Shown here piece after piece: positions 1 through 9,254 of a stretch of DNA of 64,000 nt. The stretch is from assembly GCF_009795885.1 (NCBI RefSeq), contig NZ_WTEV01000001.1, forward strand, positions 62,001 through 126,000, in the 5' to 3' direction. The DNA comes from Gilliamella sp. Pas-s25. Lineage in GTDB: Bacteria > Pseudomonadota > Gammaproteobacteria > Enterobacterales > Orbaceae. How positions within the stretch are numbered: the stretch's first letter is position 1; the number at the start of each line of letters is the position of its first letter. Position numbers and translations under genes: made by a program. The notes under the pieces were generated by a model. The model did no database searches and had not been told where the DNA came from. It saw only the letters and a list, made by a program, of their open reading frames with translations.

Positions 1-1206
1 GAAACATTGCGTCATGAGGTTACGCCCAAAAATATACTTATGATTGGCCCAACAGGTGTTGGTAAAACGGAAATTGCAAGACGTTTAGCAAAATTAGCAC
101 ATGCACCGTTTATTAAAGTCGAAGCGACTAAATTTACTGAAGTTGGTTATGTGGGTAAAGAAGTTGATTCCATTATTCGTGATTTAACCGATTCTGCGGT
201 AAAAATGATCCGTCAACAAGCAATTGAACGCAACCGTAATAGAGCGGAAGAATTAGCAGAGGATCGGATTTTAGATGTACTTGTACCACCAGCTAAAGAT
301 GGTTGGGGACAGGTTGAGAATAATTCTGATTCAGCTGCAAGGCAAGCTTTTCGCAAAAAACTACGTGAAGGTGCACTTGATGATAAAGAGATTGAAATTG
401 AAGTCGCAGGTGTCAATATTGGTGTTGAAATTATGGCGCCTCCAGGTATGGAGGAGATGACTAATCAGTTACAGTCAATGTTTCAAAATTTAGGTGGACA
501 AAAAACTAAACCACGGAAAATGAAGATCAAAGATGCATTTAAACAGTTAATTGAAGAAGAAGCTGCTAAATTAGTTAATCCTGATGATCTTAAACATGAA
601 GCTATTGAGGCAGTTGAACAAAACGGAATTGTTTTTATTGATGAGATAGATAAAGTTTGTAAACGTGGTAACTCATCAGGTCCAGATGTTTCACGTGAGG
701 GGGTGCAACGGGATCTGTTACCATTAGTTGAAGGTTGTACTGTGTCGACTAAACATGGCTCTGTTAAAACAGATCATATCTTGTTTATTGCTTCAGGTGC
801 TTTCCAAACAGCAAATCCATCTGATTTAATCCCTGAATTGCAAGGTCGGTTGCCTATTCGAGTTGAATTACAAGCACTAACTAGTGAAGATTTTGAGCGT
901 ATTTTAACTGAACCAAATGCTTCGCTTACTGTTCAATATAAGGCGCTAATGGCTACCGAAGGTGTTAATATCGATTTTACTCCTGACGGTATTCGTAAGA
1001 TTGCAGAATCAGCATGGCAAGTGAATGAGCAAAATGAAAATATTGGTGCGCGTAGATTGCATACTGTATTAGAGCGTTTGATGGAAGAAGTCTCATTTGA
1101 AGCTAGTGAACTTGATGGACAAACGGTTACAATTGATGCTAAATATGTTGGTGATCATTTAGATAAACTTGTTGCAGATGAAGATTTAAGTAAGTTTATT
1201 TTATAA
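1..1206 (+). CDS. hslU: ATP-dependent protease ATPase subunit HslU (5' end outside window)
   Basis: AAA+ unfoldase of the HslUV (ClpYQ) protease; it unfolds substrates and feeds them to the HslV peptidase in the cytoplasm. The frame is already open at base 1 and lacks about the first 40 residues of the family, so the true start lies upstream; the TTG at base 7 is internal. Visible are Walker A (GPTGVGKT, about bases 46-69), the family segment [17 protein letters not shown], the intermediate (I) domain, Walker B (FIDEID, about base 640), and the conserved C-terminal tail ending in FIL, which in this family inserts into HslV. hslV is expected just upstream. A strong hairpin follows the stop codon. 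Identification is essentially certain; only the N-terminus is missing. Confidence 0.97.
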   Translation, partial: ETLRHEVTPKNILMIGPTGVGKTEIARRLAKLAHAPFIKVEATKFTEVGYVGKEVDSIIRDLTDSAVKMIRQQAIERNRNRAEELAEDRILDVLVPPAKDGWGQVENNSDSAARQAFRKKLREGALDDKEIEIEVAGVNIGVEIMAPPGMEEMTNQLQSMFQNLGGQKTKPRKMKIKDAFKQLIEEEAAKLVNPDDLKHEAIEAVEQNGIVFIDEIDKVCKRGNSSGPDVSREGVQRDLLPLVEGCTVSTKHGSVKTDHILFIASGAFQTANPSDLIPELQGRLPIRVELQALTSEDFERILTEPNASLTVQYKALMATEGVNIDFTPDGIRKIAESAWQVNEQNENIGARRLHTVLERLMEEVSFEASELDGQTVTIDAKYVGDHLDKLVADEDLSKFIL

Positions 1207-1226
1207 TCAGCTTATATCTTAGACAT

Positions 1227-1255
1227 AAAAAAGGTGAGTTTTGCTCACCTTTTTT
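1227..1255. terminator. Bidirectional intrinsic terminator between hslU and asmA
   Basis: A-run, GGTGAG stem, TTTTG loop, CTCACC stem and T-run form a perfect inverted repeat lying between the convergent stops of hslU (1206) and asmA (1260). The flanking A and T tracts let it work in both directions. Confidence 0.85.
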
Positions 1256-1259
1256 ATTG

Positions 1260-3143
1260 TTACTTTCTTAATAATTCTCCTAAAATATCGGTAGCTCTTG
1301 ATTTAGATTTCGAATTATCTTTAGAATTATGATTTTCTAATTTATCGCGAAGTTTTTCTAAACGTTCTTGTAATTTATCGCTCAGAACATCGGTAACTAA
1401 TTTGCCAATATCAATTTGGTAACGAAGCTTAGTAAATTGACCATAAATGCGTAGCGGTATTGTCAACTTTTGTAGTTTTGCAATAGTTTCATTTTTAGCA
1501 TTCCAGCCACCTAGCATTTTTAAGTTCAAATTTATATCCAAGTCCTGTTTTAATATTCCGACTTTGCCTGAACCATCAATGATATCAAGTGTTTCAGAAT
1601 TAGCAGTTAAAGTTGAAAATTCCAAATTACCTTGTTTCAAGCCAGCATTGGCCGAAATTTTATGAAATTCGGTATATTTTTTTTGATTTTCAGGTGTTAT
1701 GACATCTTTTGAATATTGAGCTACAGCATTTTGGATAATACTTTGAATATTCATATTGTTGAGTCTTGCATTAGTCACAATAATTGCCACATCACCCTGT
1801 AAGCTAGCTAATAATTTAGTGCCTGATATGCTGTTACTTTCTAAATCCCCAGTAGCGTTAAATAAACCTTCTAGATCATGAGCTGTATCTATTTGGTTAA
1901 AAAATGTATTTAAATCAACATCAGTTATCTTGGTATTAAGTTTGACTAGTGTATTTTTTTGTTTGCCATTTGCAATACCTGTTGCAACTATATGACCCTT
2001 AGCAAAATCTAAACTGATGTTTTTAAATATTGCAATACCGTCATTATTAGTCATATCAATGTCAATATTGTTTAATGTTATTTTGTTGGCATTGATTTGT
2101 TTAATATTTAACTTAGCTTTAGCATTAAAAGTATTTAGAAAGCTTAATTCATTAGTGGTTTTTGTGATATTTGATACCACAGGCGAGGTTTGTTGGTTAG
2201 TTGTCTTTTTATTCGATTTTTCATCTATTTTCAAAAATGAAGAGAGATCGATTTTATCTGAATTTAATTGCAAATCTATGTACGGTTTATTTGCTAAATC
2301 TGCATTGATAGTACCAGTAAAATAATTGTCATTAATTGAAAAAGATAAATTTTGGCTTTTCAGCAACTTAGGCGTCTGCTGATAGTTAAATACGCCATTT
2401 ATGTTACCTTTTAGTTCTTTGGTTGAATTAGCGACGCCTTTATAAGTGAAATCAAATTGTTTTAAGTTGATTGTTGCTTGTTCAGGGAATTGATTTAAAT
2501 CGACATAAGCATGGGCAATGTATGATGCATTTTGTTGATTTTTATCAATATTACCGTTTAGATCGATTGAGATATTTTTATCTTTATTTTGTTCTACTAT
2601 TAGATTAATATTTCTGAAGTTAATGAGATCATTTTTATGTTGCAGCACCACAGTACTATCAGCAACTTCAAATTTATTTAAGCTAAATTTCCAATTAGAT
2701 GAATTTTTTTGATCTTTTGAATTAGATGCCTCATGAGTATTAGCGTTAATAGATGGTCGGTTAGTATCATTTTTTGCAATATTGCCTTTACTTTCATCGG
2801 TAATGTTGATGATTGCTGATTTGATAAATACATTTTTAACTGATAATTTTTTTGAGAAAAGAGGTAGTAATTCAACATCTAGTCTCATATTATCTGCTGT
2901 TAAAATCGGTTTTTGAGCACCATTATCATATAGTTTTACTGAATCGGTTAGAATACTCACTTGTGGCCATATATGCCAGCGCAAATTGCCATCAATAGAT
3001 AACTCATAACTTGTTTTATCTTTCACTGTATCAGAGATAAACCCACGAAAGTTGTTAGGATCAACAAAAACAATAAGCGAAAAAATACTAATTGTGATAA
3101 GTAGAATTAAGGCAAATAGAATAACCAATATTTTTTTGATCAT
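1260..3143 (-). CDS. asmA: AsmA family outer-membrane biogenesis protein
   Basis: AsmA-type inner-membrane-anchored periplasmic protein; the family includes bridge-like proteins implicated in phospholipid transport and outer-membrane assembly. The 627 residues are close to the 617 of E. coli AsmA. Residues 4-27 form a single N-terminal membrane segment. It is followed by the family signature region (VDPNNFRGF, then LSIDGNLRWHIWPQ) and a long beta-rich, Asn/Lys-rich periplasmic region ending in a charged tail rich in Lys/Arg/Asp. It lies 32 bp downstream of dcd on the same strand, as in enterics (dcd-asmA), so the two are probably cotranscribed. The middle is low in complexity and strongly Asn/Lys-biased, as expected for an AT-rich genome. 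Confidence 0.9.
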   Translation of the reverse strand: MIKKILVILFALILLITISIFSLIVFVDPNNFRGFISDTVKDKTSYELSIDGNLRWHIWPQVSILTDSVKLYDNGAQKPILTADNMRLDVELLPLFSKKLSVKNVFIKSAIINITDESKGNIAKNDTNRPSINANTHEASNSKDQKNSSNWKFSLNKFEVADSTVVLQHKNDLINFRNINLIVEQNKDKNISIDLNGNIDKNQQNASYIAHAYVDLNQFPEQATINLKQFDFTYKGVANSTKELKGNINGVFNYQQTPKLLKSQNLSFSINDNYFTGTINADLANKPYIDLQLNSDKIDLSSFLKIDEKSNKKTTNQQTSPVVSNITKTTNELSFLNTFNAKAKLNIKQINANKITLNNIDIDMTNNDGIAIFKNISLDFAKGHIVATGIANGKQKNTLVKLNTKITDVDLNTFFNQIDTAHDLEGLFNATGDLESNSISGTKLLASLQGDVAIIVTNARLNNMNIQSIIQNAVAQYSKDVITPENQKKYTEFHKISANAGLKQGNLEFSTLTANSETLDIIDGSGKVGILKQDLDINLNLKMLGGWNAKNETIAKLQKLTIPLRIYGQFTKLRYQIDIGKLVTDVLSDKLQERLEKLRDKLENHNSKDNSKSKSRATDILGELLRK

Positions 3144-3175
3144 ATTAATGTTCCTTTATTATAGTTATAAACTGC

Positions 3176-3757
3176 TTAGTCTTTATCAATACGACTGGCG
3201 ACAGCGCCATGTTGGTCTTTATATTTTGCATCTTGCCTTCTATTATATGGTCTTGCAGCAGATCCAGTAAGTGTTTCAAAGCTGAGCGCTCCGATTGTCA
3301 TTCCTGGTCTAAGCGCTAATGGGATTTTTCCTGAATTATAAAATTCTAAAACAATTTGTCCTTGCCAACCGGGATCGATGCGATGAGCTGTGACATGAAC
3401 CATAAGTCCTAGTCTGGCGAGCGATGAACGTCCATCTAACCAACCAACCAAATTGTCAGGAATGGTGACTGATTCTAATGTTACCGCTAATGCTAATTCT
3501 CCAGGGTGTAGGTAAAAGGCATCACCCTCAGGTAATACAATTTCTTCACTCATCACTCGTTCTAACACTGCTGATACTTCTTCTTTAGGCCCACTTAAAT
3601 CTATATAAGGTGTGGTATGTTCTCGAAAAGTTCGAAATTGGTTGCCTAATCTAACATCAACTGTCGCACCATTAATACTGCTTGTAGCAGGTTGCGGTGT
3701 TATTTTTAATTTACCATTTTGCAAATACGCTTCGATATCTCTGTCGCATAATCTCAT
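3176..3757 (-). CDS. dcd: dCTP deaminase
   Basis: Deaminates dCTP to dUTP, the first step of the main dTTP route in many gammaproteobacteria; a cytoplasmic homotrimer. The 193 residues equal the E. coli length. The nucleotide-binding and catalytic stretch is intact ([20 protein letters not shown], then [14 protein letters not shown]), and the C-terminal tail [12 protein letters not shown] that closes over the active site is conserved. asmA follows 32 bp downstream and mltA lies 70 bp upstream on the same strand. The udk gene that precedes dcd in enterics is not here. Confidence 0.97.
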   Translation of the reverse strand: MRLCDRDIEAYLQNGKLKITPQPATSSINGATVDVRLGNQFRTFREHTTPYIDLSGPKEEVSAVLERVMSEEIVLPEGDAFYLHPGELALAVTLESVTIPDNLVGWLDGRSSLARLGLMVHVTAHRIDPGWQGQIVLEFYNSGKIPLALRPGMTIGALSFETLTGSAARPYNRRQDAKYKDQHGAVASRIDKD

Positions 3758-3827
3758 GAGCTATCCTCAATTCAGCTTGTATTGCTTTATTCTAACAGGT
3801 TCTTTTAATGGCGTCGATGTTAGTCGT

Positions 3828-4919
3828 TTAAGGCTTTAGCACCCATGCACGTCCATAGTGGTTATAGTATCCTGCTAATTCGCCTGGTTTATCACCAATG
3901 CCCAGATAAAGGTCAAAATGCTGGCCTTTTATCGCACCACCTACATCAAGAGCCACCATTAAACGATTTTCCCGTCTGCCACGATATGTGCCATCGTTAT
4001 CAAGAAGAGGAACATCAACTAATACTACAGAACCAATAGGTATTAGTGAAGTATCAGATGCGATAGATGCATTGGCAACTAAAGGTACTGCCGCAGCTCC
4101 TTTTACTTCAGCGTTATATTGTGGTTCGAAAAACACAAATGAGTGGTTTTGAATTAACAAGTCTTTAAGTTTTGTTTCACTGTTATTGTTAGCCCAATTT
4201 TTGATAGCTTGTATCGACATTTTTTCTTTTTCTATTTCACCTTGTTCTACCAATAATCTTCCAATACTTGAATAGCCATGACCATTTTTACCACCATAGC
4301 TGAAGAAGACTAAAGGTGAATTATCTTCAAAATCAGCATAAGCACTACCTTGTACTTCCATAATAAAGTTATCTATCAAAGAATTGCTGTAGGCTATTTC
4401 AAGATTTTTATTGGCAAGTGCACCATTATAAATTTGTTCACGATTGGGTAATTGCTCTTCACTATCAGTGGGCATTTTGTAGATAGGATATTTAAATTCT
4501 ATGGTAGGTTGGTTTCTTACTTTGATTATTGGGGTGTAATAACCTGTCAAATGTACATTTCCATACCCATCTTGTCCAGACATTTCATAGCTATTAAGTC
4601 CAACTTTATTAAACTCATCAGTTCCTAAAGAACGATTAATCCAAGCATCGATGGCCTTATAGATATGTTCATTTTTACGATACAAAGATGGTGATGATGA
4701 TTTAATTTTGGCAATTTGGATAAGGTAGTCTGAAATATTTACAGGAGTACCTAACTTAGGGTAGTTTATGTTAAGTGGTAAAAAAAGGTTTCCATCTTGA
4801 TATTGTTGACCTTGTTTGATTGGTTTATTTGAGACGCTTTGGCTACTAGTAGTTAGAAGGGATAAAATAAACAAAGTACATAAAAAATAAAAACGATAAT
4901 AGTGTTCTTTTTCTTTCAT
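3828..4919 (-). CDS. mltA: Membrane-bound lytic murein transglycosylase A, lipobox apparently lost
   Basis: Cleaves peptidoglycan glycan strands with formation of 1,6-anhydromuramic acid; contributes to sacculus turnover. The 363 residues match MltA along their length: GYYTPIIK, AYSNSLIDNFIMEVQGS, FFSYGGKNGHGY, and the C-terminal 3D-type domain with ALDVGGAIKGQHFDLY, which carries the conserved acidic residues. In E. coli MltA the signal peptide ends in a lipobox with an acylated Cys. Here the corresponding region reads FILSLLTTSSQS with no Cys at that point; the only nearby Cys is within the hydrophobic core at residue 14. The protein may therefore be soluble periplasmic or anchored by its signal sequence. 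The start chosen is the only ATG that provides a signal peptide. Confidence 0.92.
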   Translation of the reverse strand: MKEKEHYYRFYFLCTLFILSLLTTSSQSVSNKPIKQGQQYQDGNLFLPLNINYPKLGTPVNISDYLIQIAKIKSSSPSLYRKNEHIYKAIDAWINRSLGTDEFNKVGLNSYEMSGQDGYGNVHLTGYYTPIIKVRNQPTIEFKYPIYKMPTDSEEQLPNREQIYNGALANKNLEIAYSNSLIDNFIMEVQGSAYADFEDNSPLVFFSYGGKNGHGYSSIGRLLVEQGEIEKEKMSIQAIKNWANNNSETKLKDLLIQNHSFVFFEPQYNAEVKGAAAVPLVANASIASDTSLIPIGSVVLVDVPLLDNDGTYRGRRENRLMVALDVGGAIKGQHFDLYLGIGDKPGELAGYYNHYGRAWVLKP

Positions 4920-5118
4920 CTTGGTAGATTATTATAATAAGTTAAGTAATATAGCTATTTATGCTACACAATTCTATTATAAGAAACTACCAATAATTAT
5001 GAACTAACCATAAAAATTTTTCATAAAGATTCAGCTTGCGATTTAACGTTGGAGACTTTATAGTCCTATAATGAAAGAAATATTAGAACATTTTGAAAAC
5101 TAAAAGGTAATAAAAGCG

Positions 5119-6492
5119 ATGAGCATTACATCCTCAAAGCATGATCTAAAGCGAAACCTTTCTAACCGTCATATTCAATTAATTGCAATTAGTGGTGCAA
5201 TTGGTACTGGCTTATTTATGGGCTCAGGGAAGACAATTAGCCTTGCTGGACCTTCTATTATTTTTGTGTATATGATTATTGGTTTTATCCTTTTTTTTGT
5301 TATGCGCGCAATGGGGGAAATTCTTCTTTCTAATTTGAAGTACAAGTCTTTTAGTGATTTTGCCAACGACCTTTTAGGCCCTTGGGCGGGTTTTTTTACT
5401 GGTTGGACTTATTGGTTTTGCTGGGTGGTTACAGGAATTGCGGATGTTATTGCAATTGCTGGATATGCGCAGCATTGGTTTCCTGAACTGCAATCTTGGA
5501 TACCAATGTTATTGACGGTTGTCTTACTATTAACTTTAAATCTATTAACTGTAAAAATGTTTGGCGAGACAGAGTTTTGGTTTTCAATGATTAAGATTGT
5601 TGCAATTTTAGCTCTGATTGGTATTGGACTAATGCTTATTGTAACGGCTTTCCATTCCGAACAAACTGATACCACAGCTACATTTTCAAATCTATGGCAA
5701 TACGGTGGTTTATTCCCTCATGGTACTATGGGTTTTTTTGCTGGCTTTCAAATTGCGATTTTTGCTTTTGTGGGAATTGAATTAGTTGGCACAACCGCTG
5801 CAGAAACAGTCGATCCGAACAAAAATTTACCTCGTGCTATTAACTCTGTACCAGCACGTATTATCTTTTTCTATGTTTTTGCTTTAATCATTATTATGAG
5901 TGTCACACCTTGGACGTTAATTTCCCCAAATAAAAGTCCATTCGTTGAGTTATTTACTTTAATTGGACTGCCTGCGGCTGCCAGTATTATTAATTTTGTA
6001 GTACTAACATCAGCTGCATCTTCTGCTAATAGCGGTATTTACTCAACAAGCAGAATGCTATTTGGACTTGCTAAAAAACAAGATGCGCCAGAGCCTTTTG
6101 GTAAATTATCAAGTCGTTCGGTGCCAGCTAATGGTTTAGTATTTTCGTGTGCTTGTTTATTTGGTGGTGTGGTTTTGATTTACTTAGTGCCTAATGTCAT
6201 GGAAGCTTTTACTATAGTAACCACAATTTCAGCTATTTTATTTATGTTTATTTGGTCGATGATTCTTATTTCTTATCTTGCTTATCGTCGTAAAAAAGTA
6301 AACTTGCATGAACAATCTCTATTTAAAATGCCCGGTGGTGTTTTGATGTGCGGTGTTTGTTTAGCGTTTTTTGCTTTCGTGATTGTGTTACTTACTTTCG
6401 AGGCTGATACCCGCCAAGCGTTAGTAGCAACCCCTATTTGGTTTGTTATTTTAGGCGTGAGCTATTTTATTCGCTCTTTAAAACGCCAATGA
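5119..6492 (+). CDS. cycA: D-serine/D-alanine/glycine permease (CycA-type APC transporter)
   Basis: Inner-membrane proton symporter of the amino acid-polyamine-organocation superfamily that imports glycine, D-alanine and D-serine. The 457 residues carry about 12 hydrophobic segments. The N-terminal signature RHIQLIAISGAIGTGLFMGSG is family-typical, and long blocks read like E. coli CycA (ISLAGPSIIFVYMIIGF, GFFTGWTYWFCWVVTG, SAASSANSGIYSTSRMLFGL). A TATAAT hexamer lies at 5067-5072, about 47 bp upstream of the start, with no clear -35 box; an AAAAGG ribosome-binding site precedes the ATG. It is a single-gene unit, convergent with terC. Substrate preference is inferred from sequence similarity and is fairly secure because the match is to CycA rather than to other APC permeases. 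Confidence 0.9.
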   Translation: MSITSSKHDLKRNLSNRHIQLIAISGAIGTGLFMGSGKTISLAGPSIIFVYMIIGFILFFVMRAMGEILLSNLKYKSFSDFANDLLGPWAGFFTGWTYWFCWVVTGIADVIAIAGYAQHWFPELQSWIPMLLTVVLLLTLNLLTVKMFGETEFWFSMIKIVAILALIGIGLMLIVTAFHSEQTDTTATFSNLWQYGGLFPHGTMGFFAGFQIAIFAFVGIELVGTTAAETVDPNKNLPRAINSVPARIIFFYVFALIIIMSVTPWTLISPNKSPFVELFTLIGLPAAASIINFVVLTSAASSANSGIYSTSRMLFGLAKKQDAPEPFGKLSSRSVPANGLVFSCACLFGGVVLIYLVPNVMEAFTIVTTISAILFMFIWSMILISYLAYRRKKVNLHEQSLFKMPGGVLMCGVCLAFFAFVIVLLTFEADTRQALVATPIWFVILGVSYFIRSLKRQ

Positions 6493-6538
6493 ATCTAAAC
6501 TCAAAGTGGCAGGAAAACCTGCCATATCATTATTGCAT

Positions 6539-7564
6539 TTATTGAGCTTTACTTTTTTCTGGCCAGATAATACTGGCAATAATACCCAAAGCAAGTATGC
6601 CTAAAACGATATAAAGACTTGTAGTTGGATCGATATCAATACCATATCCCAATAAATGATTGCTTGCATTTAAAGCTAATTTTCCGGCAATAAAAAAGAG
6701 TAAGCAGATAACCGCCTTACCAAGGTGAACTAAGTACTGTTTCATGGCTTGTAAAATAAAGTACATCGTTCTAAGACCTAAAATAGCAAAGATCATGGCA
6801 CTATAGACGATTAGTGGCTCTTGGCTGACAGCAATTACCGCAGGAACAGAATCAAAGGCAAACATAATGTCACTAAGTTCAATTACAATAATACATAAAA
6901 ACAGCGGTGTAGCATAAAAAGTACTTTTGGGTATTGTATCAACTAAATTTTTGTTTTCAGGTTTAGTAAGTTCTGTATCAAGTTGTTTTTGAGATAATAA
7001 AAAGTGGTGGCCGACAATTTTGGGATAAGATGGAAAAATACGTTTGGCAATGCGAAACGCAAAGTGATTTGAGTAATCTTTGATATCTTGGTCATTGTCT
7101 TGATTTTTCAACATCATAATTCCTGTGCAAGCAACTAAGATTGAAAATACAAATTCCATCCAAGGACCCAAATATAACAAACCTGTACCAATTACGACAA
7201 ATATGGCGCGAAATATAATAGCACCAATAACTCCCCAATAAAGTAAGCGATGACGATAATTATTGGGTACTGCAAACCACGAAAAAATAGCCATAATCAC
7301 AAACAAATTATCGACCGATAATGCTTTTTCAAGGACATAACCTGTAATAAATAAGCTGGCTATAGTACTGCCATGATGAAGGTACAAATAGAGTGCAAAC
7401 CCTAGGGCAACTATTATCCAAAATAGTGACCAAATAATGGCATTGCTTAAACTAATTGGTTTATCGTTATGGTGAGCATATAAATCAATAATAATTGCGG
7501 CTAGGGCTAGTCCAATAAATACCAATATAGTTTCTATTGGAAAGCCTAATGAGTCTTGAATCAT
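6539..7564 (-). CDS. terC: TerC-type integral membrane protein, stand-alone
   Basis: Polytopic inner-membrane protein of the TerC/Alx family, linked to tellurite resistance and, for some members, to manganese export or metal loading of secreted proteins. The 341 residues have 8-9 hydrophobic segments and the conserved acidic signatures EKALSVDNLFV and ELSDIMFAFDSVPA, whose Asp/Glu residues lie within membrane segments. Sequence and length are nearer to TerC of tellurite operons (about 346 residues, IGFPxET N-terminus) than to E. coli Alx. No terZABDEF gene is nearby, so membership of a tellurite system is not supported. The 181-bp divergent region shared with dacB shows no yybP-ykoY manganese riboswitch that I can recognise. 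Confidence 0.88.
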   Translation of the reverse strand: MIQDSLGFPIETILVFIGLALAAIIIDLYAHHNDKPISLSNAIIWSLFWIIVALGFALYLYLHHGSTIASLFITGYVLEKALSVDNLFVIMAIFSWFAVPNNYRHRLLYWGVIGAIIFRAIFVVIGTGLLYLGPWMEFVFSILVACTGIMMLKNQDNDQDIKDYSNHFAFRIAKRIFPSYPKIVGHHFLLSQKQLDTELTKPENKNLVDTIPKSTFYATPLFLCIIVIELSDIMFAFDSVPAVIAVSQEPLIVYSAMIFAILGLRTMYFILQAMKQYLVHLGKAVICLLFFIAGKLALNASNHLLGYGIDIDPTTSLYIVLGILALGIIASIIWPEKSKAQ

Positions 7565-7745
7565 AATTATATTACCTAGTATTAAATGCTATATGGAGTG
7601 AATTTTGTTTCTTATTATGTTGAATCATTAAATAGATCATAATTATAAAAGTGATTGAGTATATATTGCTAGCTAAATCAAAAAAAGTTATATTTGCAGG
7701 TCTCGTTTAACTGTTTTAATTTAATCACTTTCTGAGCCAACATTC

Positions 7746-9182
7746 ATGATAAAATTTAGGGTAATTATTTTCTTTCTTCTTCCTCTTTTTTCAGGGTTAT
7801 TACATGCACAATCAGTGGAACCTTACGTATCTTCTTTACCTAAAGGAAGTGATTTATCCATTTTGATTCAGTCTGTAGGAAGTAATCCTAAGACATTAGC
7901 AAAATATAAAAGTGATCAGTTTAAACAACCTGCAAGCACTCAAAAAGTAATAACCGCTTTGGCTGCTGAACTTGAACTAGGACGTGATTTCAGGTTTATA
8001 ACGCGCATGCAAACTAATGGCACGGTTAGTAATAGACAGTTAAATGGTGATCTAATTATTCAGTTTAGTGGCGATCCTACTTTTACTCGCGCGCAATTAA
8101 AAAATATGATTGCGGAGCTACGTCAAAAAGGTATTGAAAAAATTGTAGGAAATGTGATTCTCGATACTTCAATATTTACAAGTCATGACAAAGCTCAGGG
8201 ATGGTCATGGAATAATCTAACAGCGTGTTACAATGCTCCACCATCAGCAGTGATTATTGATGATAATTGTTTCTATGCAACAGTGACCCCAGGTAAAGTA
8301 GGCGCGAAGGCCTCTATTTCTAAGTCATCAAATATTCCTGTTGTCGTGACAGGTGATGTGAAAACGATCGCAAAAAACAGTAAAGATCTCAATGATAAGT
8401 ATTGTGAATTAGATGTTACCTATTCAGGTAAAAATCGTTATTATCTATCAGGGTGCATTGCCTCAAGTTCGGATAAAACGCCGTTAAAATTTGCGGTAAT
8501 TGATGGTGTTGAATATTTTTCTACTATCTTTAAAAATGAACTTAAACAACAACAAATCACTTATACCGGATCACTCTTTGAACGTAATGAGAGGACTAAC
8601 GAGCAGTTGTCTTTGCTAGCTTCTAATCAATCAGCACCTCTTTCTGATCTGTTAACCGTGATGCTTAAAAAATCGAATAATTTATATGCAGATGCTATTT
8701 TTAGAACGTTAGGTGCTCATTATTATCATGTTCAAGGTACGTGGCGTAATGGTGGTGATGCTGTTAAGCAAATTTTACGCAAAAAAGCAGGTATTAATCT
8801 TGAGAACCTAGTTATTGCTGATGGTTCTGGATTATCTCGATTAAACTTGATGAGTGCTGACAAATTAATGGAAATTTTGCAATACATTGCTGCCCATAAT
8901 ACGCAATTAAGGATTATTGAAATGTTACCAATTGCCGGGGTTGATGGTACGTTGCAAAATCGTAAGAGTTTTAATCAAGCGCCTTTTAAAGAGACAATAC
9001 GAGCCAAAACTGGTTATATTCAAGGATGCTATAATTTAGCTGGATTTATCCAAAAGTCTGATGGTAGATATGTGGCTTTTGTGCAGTTAATATCGGGTTA
9101 CCACGCCGATAGACAAAATGAGCCAAAAAATAGTGCAATTATGCGATTTGAATCAGAATTTTATAAAAATTTTATTAATTAA
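7746..9182 (+). CDS. dacB: D-alanyl-D-alanine carboxypeptidase/endopeptidase, PBP4
   Basis: Periplasmic low-molecular-mass penicillin-binding protein that trims stem-peptide D-Ala and cleaves D-Ala-mDAP cross-links. The 478 residues compare with 477 in E. coli. A signal peptide occupies residues 1-21 (cleavage after LLHA). The three penicillin-binding motifs are present: S64-T-Q-K67, the SNN triad near residue 310, and KTG near residue 421. The class C insertion domain between motifs 1 and 2 contains the conserved DTSIFTSHDKA segment. It is divergent from terC and followed by a perfect 10-bp-stem hairpin at its convergent boundary with the ABC transporter. Confidence 0.95.
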   Translation: MIKFRVIIFFLLPLFSGLLHAQSVEPYVSSLPKGSDLSILIQSVGSNPKTLAKYKSDQFKQPASTQKVITALAAELELGRDFRFITRMQTNGTVSNRQLNGDLIIQFSGDPTFTRAQLKNMIAELRQKGIEKIVGNVILDTSIFTSHDKAQGWSWNNLTACYNAPPSAVIIDDNCFYATVTPGKVGAKASISKSSNIPVVVTGDVKTIAKNSKDLNDKYCELDVTYSGKNRYYLSGCIASSSDKTPLKFAVIDGVEYFSTIFKNELKQQQITYTGSLFERNERTNEQLSLLASNQSAPLSDLLTVMLKKSNNLYADAIFRTLGAHYYHVQGTWRNGGDAVKQILRKKAGINLENLVIADGSGLSRLNLMSADKLMEILQYIAAHNTQLRIIEMLPIAGVDGTLQNRKSFNQAPFKETIRAKTGYIQGCYNLAGFIQKSDGRYVAFVQLISGYHADRQNEPKNSAIMRFESEFYKNFIN

Positions 9183-9195
9183 TAATTTAGTAATA

Positions 9196-9233
9196 AGGAC
9201 ACATAAGTTTTATCGAAAATGAGTATGTGTCCT
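9196..9233. terminator. Hairpin between convergent dacB and ABC transporter
   Basis: AGGACACATA (9196-9205) pairs perfectly with TATGTGTCCT (9224-9233) across an 18-nt loop. It lies just beyond the dacB stop and 22 bp from the stop of the opposing ABC gene. The short AAAACTTATTT tail is only weakly U-rich in the dacB direction, so termination is likely but not certain. Confidence 0.55.
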
Positions 9234-9254
9234 AAAACTTATTTACTAATAAAA

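Noticed and set aside
2017-2325. 102-residue hydrophobic + strand frame opposite asmA
   Set aside because: Hydrophobicity results from reading the antisense of Asn/Lys-rich codons; no start signal.
7565-7745. Manganese riboswitch (yybP-ykoY) before terC
   Set aside because: The AT-rich 181 bp contain none of the conserved GC-rich loops of that RNA.
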